Below, piece by piece: positions 21,456 through 31,129 of a stretch of 64,000 bases of DNA. The notes under the pieces are model-generated. The model was not told the origin of the DNA and did no database searches. It worked only from the letters and a program-made list of their open reading frames with translations. Position 1 is the stretch's first letter. Each line of letters begins with the position of its first letter. The DNA is taken from positions 94,685,285 through 94,749,284 of the forward strand of contig OV884056.1 in assembly GCA_930367215.1 (NCBI GenBank), read 5' to 3'. This DNA comes from Pollenia angustigena. Lineage: Eukaryota; Arthropoda; Insecta; Diptera; Polleniidae. The position numbers and the translations under genes are program-made.

Positions 21456-23073
21456 AATGCAATTTCCCCATTACGCTGTGCCCTTTCTATTTGCGCAACC
21501 AAATGGTGGAATGCCACCTCAGTCGACTTACCCCTCTGGTATGCAAACTGTGTTTGGTGTAACGGTGTGGAAGCCTGCAGTTTTTCCCTAATGTGCAGGT
21601 CCAATAGCCGCTCAACGGTTTTGAGCAGAAATGAGGTAAGGCTGATAGGTCTATAGGATTTCGGCTTCTCCAGCGGCCTGTTGCCAGCTTTGGGAATAAA
21701 TACAACCCTGACCATACGCCAAGCGGTTGGAATATATCCCCAGGTGAAGCTTGCCCTAAAAAGACAAATCAGCGGTCCTATTATACTATCGAGACTTTCC
21801 TGTAACAATACAGGAAAGATTCCGTCCCCCCCTGGTGACTTGAATGGGCCGAACGAGCCAACTGCCCAACGTACCCTATCCTCATCAAAAATTCTACCGG
21901 CCAATCCAGTAGCCCGACGAGTTCCCGGAATCGCCACCTCGACGTCCATGTGCCCGGTACTATCCACAATAGTCGAGCCAGGAAAGTGTACCTGTAGCAG
22001 GGTTTCCAAGGTTTCCCTATGATTCGTTGTGAAGGAACCATCTGTTCTCTCCACCAGGCGTACTCCATTCGAGTGTTCCTTGGCCATTACCCTATGAAGC
22101 CTTGCCGCGTCAGGAAGGTTTGCGACGCTGTCGCAAAAGTTCCTCCATGAATCCCTTTTGGATTTGCGTAAGGATTTGTTGTATTCTGTTAGAGCACCTT
22201 TGTACTCCTGCCAGTTCTTGGTCCGTTTTGCCCTGTTGAATAACCTCCTGACATGCCGCCTCTTCTGCTCGAGCGACTCATTCCACAACGGAGTCCTACG
22301 GCTGGAGCTGAAGGATCGCAATGTCGTAATCCCTCGAAAGGAAAGCAATGTTTCTTCAACCTGGTTGGCTGCTAGCTCAATCTCATCAACAGACCTGATA
22401 TCCGTCATTAGGAGCCCAGCCCTCTGGTTCACAAGGGACCTGAATTCATTCCAGTCCGTTCGTCTGGGATTGTAAGCGCCTCTGCGCAAATCCTCACTTC
22501 CCGGTATGTCAAACCTAATATGTTGATGGTCCGACAACGAGAGCTCATCCGAAACCCTCCAGTTACGAATTGAATCGCGCAAAGCGCCGCTAACCAGCGT
22601 GAGGTCCAATACCTCCTCTCTGATCGCATTAATAAAGGTCGGCTTACAGCCGACATTAGCTATGTCCAAGTTAGTACCTACAAGATATTCTAGTAATAAC
22701 TCACCTCTTCTATTGATGTCGCTGCTACCCCAAACGGTGTGATGGGCATTGGCACCGCAGCCCAGAATAAGCTGCTTGCCGTGCATACCGCAGTGAAGCA
22801 CTAGGTCCGCCACCTCTTTTGGTGGGGCTACCTCATCTTCGCCAGGAAAATAAGCCGTCGCAACGACTTGTCCACTGACCGCGGCTTGTCCACTGACCGA
22901 TCATAAATCAGCTTACTTGATTGGGATTTTAGTCCCCGGACCAGGCCACTATTGATCCATGGCTCCTGCAGAAGCGCAAGACCGATGTTTTCTTCGGCAA
23001 AAATCCTGCACAGCGTGGCCGACGCCCCTTTGGCGTGGTGCAGGTTTGCCTGTAGCACCTTAATGGTGTACAT
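21440..23073 (-). pseudogene. LOA ORF2: endonuclease and RT N-terminus
   Basis: ATG at 23073 opens YTIKVLQANLHHAKGASATL, the endonuclease start, with LLQEPWI. A frameshift near 22860 shifts reading to the frame of 22813, with LILGCGANAHHTVWGS, DLTLVSGAL and SDHQHI. The RT domain begins about 21850 (KSPGGDGIFPVLLQ, FIPKAGN, KSYRPISLTSFLLKTVERLL, FAYQRGKSTEVAFHHLV) and breaks at about 21445, where gypsy RT text starts. The endonuclease nicks the target; RT would copy the RNA. Confidence 0.87.
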
Positions 23074-24116
23074 CGCTATCCCCGATGGGCCGCTGCACTA
23101 AGTCCCCCAACCGATTACGTCGGGGTCCCTTCCCTCGCGACCCTTTGGTTGGTTTATCCATTCTCTCCCCAGGGATGGGTGTGCTGCTCTTGGCCGGGGG
23201 TTGAGGCCTTCGGACGATTTTCGCCACGCTTCCCTTAACTGCCTGATTCTTCTCCCGAGCACAAGCTGCCCTGCTGGTAGACGGGCCATCGTTAAGGGCG
23301 GGTTCTCTCCTATTGGACTGTGACAATTCATCAGCCTTCTTTGCCGCCTCCTTAGCCGGCTTCTCTTCTTTTTTTTCGCCACCATCCTTCGAACCATTGT
23401 TCTTAAGGTGCAGCCTCACCTGTCCAAAGCAGTAGCTGACTTTTCCAGCCATCTTTATGAGCTTCTGGTAGGAACAAGCATCCACTGCCAGTCGAAGATG
23501 GAGGAATTCACCGTGTTCCTGTCTCTGAGCCACTGTCCAATGAGTTGCAGCTATGTCATTTTGAGCCGCTATGAAGGCCAGGACCCTCTCATTGGACAGC
23601 TCGAGGCTATGTGGGAAGTATCCTCTCACAAAGTGCGTGCGGGGGAATTCTTCTTCAGGGACAATCTTGCAATCCACCCCTGATTTCTCCTTGATAAACT
23701 CAAGGTTGGACTTAGTCCATTCCGCCGTCTCATTGTTGACGCACACAAGCATCAACCAGTCGGTTCGCCGTAGACAGCTTTCGAACTGCGGTTTGAAAGT
23801 GCCGGCCTTCTCAATAACCGCCTGAAGAATCGTACTTTTGACCCTTTCAATCTGGTCGGCGGTTAGAGACGGAGCTTCAAGTGCAGAGACAAAGCCCAGT
23901 CTGATGCCCTTTGGCGTTTGGACTCTTTGGACATATGTTTGTTTCGCACATGCACGCTTTGCTGGAGCTCCAGTAGAGGGGGAGTCTTCGGATCTTACCC
24001 TCTTTAGTGGTGCGACTTCCGGAGCCCTTGTGGCTTCCTTTAAGGCTCCTTCCCTTGACAGTTGATGTTTTTAGAGTCTCATCTAACTCATTTTTTTCAT
24101 TTATATTTGTCTCCAT
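23060..24116 (-). pseudogene. LOA ORF1 (Gag-like) with frameshift
   Basis: ATG at 24116 starts METNINEKNELDETLKTSTV. A frameshift at about 24000-24060 moves reading to the frame that continues to the stop at 23060. The protein has a folded middle part (VCVNNETAEWTKSNLEFI, IVPEEEFP, HFVRGYFPHS) resembling the conserved domain of LOA-type ORF1 (DUF4780-like), then a lysine/arginine-rich tail. It overlaps the ORF2 start by 14 bases, as in related LINEs. It would package element RNA. Confidence 0.75.
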
Positions 24117-24482
24117 ATATTGTTTCGTTTATGTAGGGATGGGGATGGTCACCCACGGCAGAGCCCGTGTACCATGGAAGTCTAATTTAAACTGGAGGTC
24201 GACCTGTATCCAGAGTCCGCTTACTAACGACCAATCTTCCCACTGGCCATGCATCCATTGGCGTAAGCTGTTCCACCTTGGATTGGGGTGATTTCATAGA
24301 GTTGTCTTCTCTCCGCCCGACTACCATTAGCCAGCATCCAGAGCAGAGACATGACCGTGCTGAGGATCTGTAACCAGCCGTTCCCACGTGGAGGGTAAAG
24401 TCGCACTTCCAGAAGTGAGACACAGTTACGGCACGATCACAAAGAAGCGTGTTAGTCCCCCTGTGTCTCCATCTGGCTGACG
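24117..24482 (-). other. LOA 5' untranslated region
   Basis: GC-richer than its surroundings, matching the base composition of the LOA body, and without a convincing frame. It ends at the junction with M (GCTATATATGTTAC). LINE promoters are usually internal and lie in this interval; no element-specific box was identified. Confidence 0.5.
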
Positions 24483-24893
24483 GCTATATATGTTACTCCC
24501 GCGCAATTTTAATATCTAGCCGACGTTCGAGCGAGAAACGATGCACAATGTAGCGATGTAGTGTATTTTTGGACAAAAATAGAAAACGTACTCCGATGTA
24601 AACAAAATTTTGCACAGAGATGTTGCCCACCACCAATAAGAAAAATGTTAAAAATGGGGTGTTTCCGCCCACTACCACGCCTCCTTCTCATACAAAGGAA
24701 TTTGGGGTTTCTTAACTTGGTCCAACTGACTTTGGAAGATGATTAACAGCCATATTACAAAGTGAAAAAATTTCACTACAGTTAAAACGTACTAATTTAC
24801 TTATTTACATATGTACAAACCAACATAATAATACTGTATTTAAAAACAAATGATGGGAAAATATTTTCTCAGTTTGGATTTAAATTTATGAAT

Positions 24894-25238
24894 TTATACA
24901 CAATCAGACGAATCATAATCAGAAGACGAATTACAATCGGATAATTTACTGACAGCAATATCCTTGCAACTTTCCATCTTTATATCACCAGTATTACAAC
25001 TATCATCTTGAGTTAAAAGATATTGTTGTAGGCCATTCTTTTTGACACTTTTGTTAAGTTTTGACCCTCTTAATGCCAATATTTCAGGTTCTGAAGTTAA
25101 TAGCAAATGTTTCAATATGTCTGTATTAGCTGCTGCACGTAAATTTTTTCTGGCATTATTCAAGCGAGTCTTGCGGAACAGCTTATGTTGCGCTGCTAAA
25201 GCCTATTCCGACAATAATCTAATTGGCATATCGAACAT
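24894..25238 (-). pseudogene. Unknown small protein of M, C-terminus kept only here
   Basis: ATG at 25238 (MFDMPIRLLSE), one in-frame TAG at codon 12, then LAAQHKLFRKTRLNNARKNL and an acidic serine-rich end (SDCNSSSDYDSSDCV). In copy B and the array units the codon is CAG instead of TAG, but the frame is truncated after NNARKN by the 400-bp deletion. The basic helix-rich N-terminus and acidic tail suggest a nucleic-acid-binding protein, but no family is recognised. Confidence 0.4.
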
Positions 25239-25639
25239 TTAAATCATTTCCTTTCCATGGCATAAAATTTTATGTACAGTTAAAACCCAGTTTTAAAACC
25301 GTAATTTTACGTTGCTAGAACTGATCCATAACATAAGCCGGGAGAGCATTGGATTGCTTTTTATTTTCCTAAAAACAAACCTCTGAGTACTTTTGTTCTG
25401 CTGGCCAATCCCCTAATAAGTACTTTAGATTTTTTTTTTTTAAATTGTTAAACTTTTTTATAACAGTCTTCGAATTAAGAGTGAAACTTAAATTTTATGT
25501 GGTGTTTATTGTTGTGTATTTATTTATTTAAGATCTAAAAATATGAGTTTCAAACTAATTTTAAAATTATTGAAGTATATTTTTTAGAATATAATAAAAG
25601 ATAAAAAAACACATTTTTGTTTTTAATATTTGCTCTTTA

Positions 25640-25990
25640 TTAATTGTTAAATATAAACTTATAACTATTTATTAAATTGACTACATTTCTTATGTAGTAT
25701 AACGTGCACCTGCACGGATAAGGACCCTCTTTACAATTTGTATTATACCATGGGCAGCATTCAAAATGAGGCACGTTTGGTCCTTCATCAACACCGTAGT
25801 CCTCATTTTCCATCAACATTGTAATAAAATGGTATATGCAATCCCTGTGCTCAAACATCAGAACCTTTTCAAACTCTTGTAAAAAATTATGTACATATAT
25901 ATTATTTGAAGTTAGACATTTTTGTTCTGCTTTGTCTGGATTCTCTGTTTGAATGTTTCTCGTTTCAAAATTTTACGATATAAGTGTGAT
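25640..25990 (-). pseudogene. Cysteine-rich orphan ORF of M, copy A
   Basis: Same protein as 39196-39525, with FEHRDCIYHFITML followed by HFECCPWYNTNCKEGPYPC. Copy A has a frameshift upstream of the internal Met at 25858, so only 72 codons stay open to the stop at 25640. Confidence 0.4.
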
Positions 25991-26109
25991 ATATCAGAAG
26001 AATTTAAACATCAGTATATAAATTAAAATGACTTGACTCGTTAAGTTCCAAAATACAAGTGATTGATTTATTAATTCCAAAACTTACAAACTATTTGTTT
26101 AATGTTAAC

Positions 26110-27221
26110 TTATGGACATGGAATCTGCCTACTCAGCAGATTCCCACGTCCCCTACTTAAGTAGCTTTCAATTGCAACCTGGACATCCTGGCGTAGGCGC
26201 CCATTTCTTCGCCTCTGCAGGAGCTTAAGGGTGGCATAGAGGGCGATCAAAACTCCCACTGTAGCCAGGCTTGAAACTACCGGGTTGGACATTTTGCGCT
26301 TAATTTCTCCGATATGCTTTAGGTTTTCAGCGCTCATCTTATGCAGATAAGGAAGACTTTAAATTTCTTGATGCCCAGTAATATTAAGATTTGGAGCCGC
26401 AGATAAACTCGGGGTTCTCTTCATTGTACCTCTGGAATTTTTGTAGATAGAACCATTGATTTGTATTTCTTCTTCAAAGGTAATAAGATAGGTTCCGGTC
26501 AATGTTTTCGGAGGGTTTCCGTTGGATATTACCTCAATTGTATTGTCATTTATAATAATAATGCCATCGTCTATCACAGCCAGTGGTTCGAGGTGGCTAG
26601 GCCGTGTGTTGCAATGAGCCACTCCTCCAGAGTGAAGTTGCTGGGCACATGTGAGCACCAATATTTCTTTACAGAAAGTTGAGGTAAGTGCTGTGCTGCA
26701 ATTTCCGATTGCCATTACTTGACTGCCTCATTCAGCCACGTTATTATTCACATCAAAGTGAAGGATTGTCCCATTATGTTGAACAGGAAACAAATTTATT
26801 TTCTTACATTCTAATCTAGGTCTAGGATACTTAAATAAGAAATACAAAAATCATTGTCCATTAGGACCTTAATATAGAATACTTCCATCAAATCAGCTAC
26901 AGTTGCATTCGTGGAGTGATTATCAGCTATGGTTTTTACATCTTTAGAGTCGAAAATTGAAAGATTAACACTACCTATCCTTGCAAGAGTGATAGTCATC
27001 AACAAAGTTTTTATGTCGGAAATTACCATTCTATTGCGTGCAAGAAGGGTTTCATACAAATGGCCTGTGCCAATTTGTTTACTTTTGGAGTTTTTAATAA
27101 TTATGTTAACTGTTTCTGTCAACTTATTTATCCGTTCCATTGTCTTAGTATTAATAACTATTTGCCTATTCTGAGAGTCAATTATTGATTTTTTAATTTT
27201 AAAAGGGGTTTTTTGTTTCAA
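26110..27221 (-). pseudogene. Errantivirus env, degraded
   Basis: Three frames: 27221-26811, with helical text like ESLLARNRMVISDIKTLL and a NATVADLMEVFY stretch; 26715-26359, with cysteines and ITFEEEIQINGSIYKNS; and, after an in-frame stop at 26359, 26337-26110 with a membrane span VSSLATVGVLIALYATLKLL and an arginine-rich tail RRRNGRLRQDV. The order matches the transmembrane half of gypsy-type envelopes. The N-terminal signal peptide and furin site are missing or decayed. Confidence 0.65.
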
Positions 27222-27229
27222 AAATTTTA

Positions 27230-27463
27230 TATTTCAGTCACTTATTGGATTTTCTAATTTTAATAAGTTTTTTTGTTTTAAACGTTTTGTTTAAAAAAGT
27301 TTTATATTTTAATCGCTTGTTGAATTTTGTTGGTTTTGAGTTTGAGTAGTTTAGAATTTTGTTTAAAAAATTTTATATTTTAGTCACTTATTGAATTTTT
27401 TAATTTTAATAAGTTTTTTTTTTGTTTAAAATTTTATATTTTAATTACTTGTTGAATTTTTTT
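27230..27463 (-). repeat. Leader with three imperfect repeats
   Basis: Between primer-binding site and env lie three imperfect copies of a unit containing TTTTATATTT(C/T)A(G/A)TCACTTATTGGATTT-like text (about 27222, 27300, 27370, 27432). No coding frame. This is the untranslated leader of the env-only element. Confidence 0.6.
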
Positions 27464-27481
27464 GCCCCACGTTGGGCGCCA
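27464..27481 (-). other. Primer-binding site, tRNA-Lys type
   Basis: The minus strand reads TGGCGCCCAACGTGGGGC, the standard gypsy-type lysine tRNA primer-binding site, with its first T shared with the LTR end. The same 18-mer is used by the young element at 59674-59691. Confidence 0.85.
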
Positions 27482-27748
27482 ATTAAAATGACTTGACTCG
27501 TTAAGTTCCAAAATACAAGTGATTGATTTATTAATTCCAAAACTTACAAACTATTTGTTTAATGTTAACTTGCTACTTAAAGTAAGAAATAAGCATAGAA
27601 GAGTTTACATCTCATATGTCTGCTTCCACAGAGACATAGGAGATGTGTTTTAAACAAATCAGGGCTGGCACGGAATGAAGTCATTTGACTAAATTAGTGG
27701 TAATCGTTTTATGCGGTGCTTGTGTTAACTTATATATAAATTAATTAT

Positions 27749-28140
27749 TCACTTTATATTTTCATCAATACAAACTGAATTCTCCTGTCCAAAACCTATA
27801 ATTTTCTCGCAGTGTTTACCGCAAGTTAATGTGCCTTCATCAAAATTCAAAATTATATTTGCTCTTTTCAGAAAATTGTAACCTATTGGGATGTCTGATT
27901 CTAAATTAGATATTTCATAGAATCTTTTCTTAAAACCGAAAATACTAGCTTCATAAAAATGTTTGATGATGGTATAACCATTAATGGTTCTTACCCTCTT
28001 CTTAATAACTAACTCCTTTCTGTTCGTGAGAACTCCAGCACTAGAAGTAGCAGCTTGTCGCGCCACTATCTATTAAAATTTTACATCTTCTCCCTGTTGA
28101 GGCTGTCCTAATGATGTAGGGCAGTCCAATTCTTGCCCTA
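27749..28140 (-). pseudogene. Errantivirus protease fragment
   Basis: The minus strand reads CKILIDSGATSCYF, containing the aspartic protease motif DSGA (about 28045-28085). After a frameshift it continues into RVRTINGYTIIKHF and IPIGYNFLKRANIILNF to a stop at 27749. The flap and second-half motif (IxxxDFL-like) are recognisable. It follows the gag below on the same strand. RT is missing because the env-only element and the edge of M lie immediately to the left. Confidence 0.7.
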
Positions 28141-28465
28141 AAAAAGAATCCTCATTAATGTTATTTATTCTCGGTGCTTTATTTTGAGGTTGGTGACTGA
28201 ACTTTTTTTTTTTTTATTTTTTATTTTAATTAACGTTTCTTACAATATTTATAAGAACGCTACTCCAAGTGGAGCTTCTAGCAACTAAAGTCCAACATCA
28301 CTTCAACATATCTAATGTCGATAAGCATTACAAGCAAGTGATGCTGGTCCCGGTCTTTGTGCCCCACTCTTAGTGGGCATACCTCATCCTTCCTGACTCC
28401 GGAGCAACAAATCCTAGGAGGGAAAGCTGCTCTTTAGCTTCAGGGAATACTAAGCAAAGTCTATT

Positions 28466-29257
28466 TTACCACAAGGTGGCAGTGGCTTGCTGGATGACCA
28501 TTTTATTAAACCACTCAGATCGCTTAGTTGTTTCGAACCTCGCGCTTTGCATGGTTGCTCTTGCATAAGTGACACTGTTCATGAAGCACTCATTGATTGG
28601 CAAGGGGTCTGTCTTCTTCCTCAACAGATTGGTTTCTAGAGTCATGTAAGCCAGTGCTCCTGCAGCTACTCCAGTGTGGAAAAGTGTCTTATCCACGGGG
28701 AAACTGCTGAACGCATAGCTTCCCCTCAAGCCTGGGGCAAAGTCACTATACCCAGCTTCCTTCATGGCAGCTAGACTTATTGGCCTCTCTAGGTTTTTGC
28801 ATTGCAAGATGAGGAAAGCCAACTCAGGATGCGAGGCCACAACTCTTGATAAGGTGACATCAGTGTTGGGCAGGTGTTTCTTGGCATACTGAGCCCTCTT
28901 GATCTTATACTTTGAGCACAAGTTGTTGAAAATCTCTAGCCCTTTGGGAGTCATCTTCTCCTTGCTCTTTGTGGCAATTGATGTGCCTCTTGACAGAACA
29001 ATTGTGATCAAAGTGCATATTTCTTTACCATAGACCTGCATGTCAGTCTCATGAGCCTTAAGAGCAGATCTTATGACATCAGCATTAAAACCCACATAAG
29101 CAAACACCGAGGCAGTGTCAGTGACAACATCATCATTTAAAGAGATGGACATTAGCTCCATCTCTAAGGCACGGTATTCCTCCTCAACGTCGTCAGACAT
29201 TGCAGGAGCTGCCTCTGATGGTCTAAGCCACTCCCTAACTATGGCGTTGGACGACAT
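28466..29257 (-). CDS. Endogenous phenuivirus-like nucleoprotein (N)
   Basis: ATG at 29257 opens 263 intact codons to the stop at 28466. The frame is also open upstream through 29932, giving 488 codons in all. Residues 52-57 (FAYVGF), 80-101 (a hydrophobic helix ending LSRG, then SKEKM) and 135-139 (TLSRV) follow the order and spacing of Tenuivirus/Phlebovirus nucleocapsid proteins. The length (about 245-260 in that family) fits. In the virus, N coats genomic RNA. Here it is embedded in an errantivirus gag on the same strand as the retroelements. No stop or frameshift is present, unlike almost every neighbour, implying recent capture or selection. Family assignment is from remembered motif patterns. 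Confidence 0.75.
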   Translation of the reverse strand: MSSNAIVREWLRPSEAAPAMSDDVEEEYRALEMELMSISLNDDVVTDTASVFAYVGFNADVIRSALKAHETDMQVYGKEICTLITIVLSRGTSIATKSKEKMTPKGLEIFNNLCSKYKIKRAQYAKKHLPNTDVTLSRVVASHPELAFLILQCKNLERPISLAAMKEAGYSDFAPGLRGSYAFSSFPVDKTLFHTGVAAGALAYMTLETNLLRKKTDPLPINECFMNSVTYARATMQSARFETTKRSEWFNKMVIQQATATLW

Positions 29258-29790
29258 GGCTTTATCCTGTATGGACTGGTTTTGGATTGATGTTATTGAT
29301 TGCTGTGCGGTTGACTGGTAGCAAGATACAAAATCTAAATCTGAACTAGAACTGCTGATATTTTTCTTTAGCTCAAAGTCAGGATTTGAGCTAGAGCTAT
29401 TTAGTTCTTTCTCAGGTTCTGTCACAAATTTTAGTAAGGATGTTTTGAATAGCCTGCGCAAATGCTGTGCAAGCCCTCCAGATCCTAGCAATACCCGACC
29501 TGATGAGTTGGTTGGGATGACTGGATCTTGTCCGGTTACAATGCGAATGAGGCGTGAGTATAGTGAGACTATAAATCTATCACTGTATCCCAAGGTAAGT
29601 GTGTCAACTATTCCTTCGAAATCAGTTAAAATGTGGTGTTCAACTTCGTAGATGTCCTCTTCAGTTGATCCTGGGTAGAATTCCAAAAGAGTAGTCCTTA
29701 TGCAGCCTAAAAATAGTTTTGATATTTCGCGATGAATTGAATCTTGAAAGATTATAAAAAACTCTAAGCGTGGATATGATAATACGATAA
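29258..29790 (-). CDS. Open frame upstream of and in frame with N
   Basis: About 175 codons without stop precede the N start in the same frame. The text (for example LLEFYPGSTEEDIYEVEHHI, then DFEGIVDTLTLGYSDRFIV) has normal protein composition and a serine-rich linker (SSSSNPDFELKKNISSSSSD) before N. I do not recognise it. It could be an upstream viral ORF, such as a non-structural protein, or an N-terminal extension of N. No ATG is available near its start, since the frame opens into the gag. Confidence 0.4.
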
Positions 29791-29829
29791 GGAACCGTCT
29801 ATGTGTAACACGGAAAAGGAAACGGTGGA

Positions 29830-30818
29830 AATTATTATTTCGATAAAAAGTTTTTTCCTGACCAAAATTCCTATTACTGCTAAAATTCCCTGTTGGTTTA
29901 GCAATCGCATATGATGAACTACCTAGCTCCATCGGTTCTGGTTTTTACTCAGGTTGGCGATAATTGACATGATTCTGACCGCGATTTGGAAAACGTAAAA
30001 AGTTTTGTCCCTTATTATTACCATTATTATTCCCATGAATTGTTGACCTGTTGAAATGAAGTGCAAAATTGGCTCGCACCTTATTCGCCTCCAACTCTTG
30101 CGCCTTTGCCAAAGCGTCTGGCAAACTGTTCGATGAGATTGAAAATAGTATATCTGCCAATGGAGGATTTAACCCTGTCACAAAAACCCTTACAGCATAT
30201 CGTCTGTTCCTGTTGTTTAATTCTTTGGTCAGCGCGGAGTCCGTTCCTTATGGTCCGTTCATTATGGTTTTATTTATTAAATCTGTTAATTTCTTATTAA
30301 CCTCATTGTAATAATCCAGTACTGAGTGTGTTCCCTGTCCCATAACGCTAAGGTCCTGCTCTATTAAGTGCAAAGGTCTTCTGTTTGCGCAAGCGAAGTC
30401 CAGACGGCTAATTATAGCGTCGAAATTTAGTACAGTTCCATGATTAGTCAGTACGTCATTCGCCTCTTCAATTTTTTTGTTCCTCAAGATCGTTAAAGCA
30501 GCATAATACTAGCTTACTACCCCTGGCATAGAGATTCATGGAATGCGTGGCAGTTTCACGCCAGCTCACGTACGAGTGCTAACCATCAAAAGTTGGCAAA
30601 GTCTTTATGACGTCCAGTGACTCGTCACAACGCACCGTAATATCGATATTTTCCTCTTCGAATTCGCCCACTGTGTCCGAAACCGTTAAACTTTCGAAAT
30701 TTCTGTTTAATTCTTCTATCCTAGCTATTAGCGGCCCTGTATGTGCTTCTATTAAAAGTCTAACCTGATCCGTAGTTGTCTTTTTGTCGTTAATATTAAT
30801 ACCCAATGACCCGAACAA
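29830..30818 (-). pseudogene. Errantivirus gag, frameshifted and interrupted
   Basis: The frame 30818-30579 (LIARIEELNRNFES, IKTLPTFDG) continues after a stop as SYVSWRETA. After a frameshift near 30500 come ILRNKKIEEANDVLTNHGT, FDAIISRLDFACANRRPLHL and DYYNEVNKKLTDLI, the standard gypsy Gag capsid-like region. A further shift leads to GLNPPLADILFS and an asparagine-rich nucleic-acid-binding C-terminus, with one in-frame TAA at 29947. At about 29830 it is interrupted by the bunyavirus-like insert and resumes at about 28200 as SHQPQNKAPRINNINEDSF. Confidence 0.8.
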
Positions 30819-30970
30819 ATTTACTAGCGAATCGATATCGGAGTCCAGATGGAAATGATTTATAAATTTGTTTTCACTTTGAATGAAGTTATTTTAAAAT
30901 AAAACAAATTGTGCAAAATATATTTGTTAAATAGCTTTAAAAAAAAAATTATTATTTGTTCCATTTACTT
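30819..30970. other. Gag leader and junction to PLA2 fragment
   Basis: AT-rich, 150 bp, no frame. It marks the join between errantivirus leader and parvovirus-like sequence. Confidence 0.3.
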
Positions 30971-31129
30971 TTATACAAAGTAAAAGTATATCAGTAGCCG
31001 ATCGTGTTCAAAAGCGACTCTATCAGCTTCAGATTGCGGTTCTCCGTTTGGAAATTGATTACCAGGCCCTAAATAGTTTCTACCAGGAAATAACAATGCG
31101 AAACCGTTGTTTTGCTTACGAATATTCAT
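30971..31129 (-). CDS. Parvovirus (densovirus)-like VP1 phospholipase A2 domain, truncated
   Basis: A 52-codon frame from ATG 31129, with an in-frame TAA immediately upstream, so the start is natural. It reads LFPGRNYLGPGN (calcium loop YxGPGN), then a DxxAxxHD motif: EADRVAFEHD with catalytic His-Asp. This combination, close to the N-terminus and in this spacing, is the signature of the PLA2 domain in parvovirus VP1 unique regions, which breaches endosomes during entry. The frame ends at 30971, soon after HD, so the helix after the catalytic site and all of the capsid protein are absent. The surrounding sequence is AT-rich. Confidence 0.8.
   Translation of the reverse strand: MNIRKQNNGFALLFPGRNYLGPGNQFPNGEPQSEADRVAFEHDRLLIYFYFV

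Larger units (their letters stand above)
17591..24482 (-). mobile_element. LOA-clade LINE, near full length, with internal gypsy replacement
   Basis: The 3' end is a 22-nt T-run (poly(A) on the minus strand, 17591-17612). ORF1, endonuclease, RT N-terminus and RNase H follow in LOA order towards 24116, and a 5' UTR reaches 24482. It sits inside M between 17590 and 24483. The uninterrupted sequence is seen in copy B at about 38405-38420, with a shared GC(T) as the only target duplication detectable. The RT core between 18425 and 21445 has been replaced by a gypsy pol block in the same orientation. Confidence 0.85.
24483..26020. repeat. Macro-repeat M copy A, right segment
   Basis: Continues M after the LOA insertion and matches 38416-39563. 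It retains about 400 bp (roughly 24757-25145) that is deleted from copy B and from every array unit. The match ends at the word AATTTAAACATCAGT, the same place where copy B stops matching, so this is a real edge of M. The stretch 25240-25640 shows no gene. Confidence 0.7.
26021..27730 (-). mobile_element. Envelope-only errantivirus-like element
   Basis: The right (5') LTR is 27481-27730, beginning AGTTAAC on the minus strand. A tRNA-Lys primer-binding site follows, then a repetitive leader and directly env. The left (3') LTR copy is 26021-26110. Flanks share TATA. Gag and pol are completely absent. The left LTR lacks about 160 bp of U3: its first AGTTAAC directly follows the env stop, corresponding to an internal AAGTTAAC word at about 27564-27571 in the other LTR, so a deletion between short direct repeats is likely. 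No polypurine tract remains. Confidence 0.75.
28203..29806 (-). other. Endogenous bunyavirus-like insert
   Basis: About 1.6 kb with no similarity to the surrounding errantivirus gag, which is recognisable on both sides. Reading minus: ACACATAGACGG at 29806-29795, which resembles a phenuivirus segment terminus, about 550 nt with an open frame, the nucleoprotein-like ORF, a 240-nt tail with three hairpins, and an A-rich tail (28203-28228). A short gag-side duplication (GTTTC/GTTC) may flank it. The structure suggests a reverse-transcribed viral RNA trapped in a retroelement. The borders are inferred. Confidence 0.65.

Noticed and set aside
22158..23825. Several plus-strand frames of 80-110 codons opposite the LOA ORFs
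   Set aside because: Mirror frames of a GC-richer coding strand; the minus strand carries clear LINE domains.
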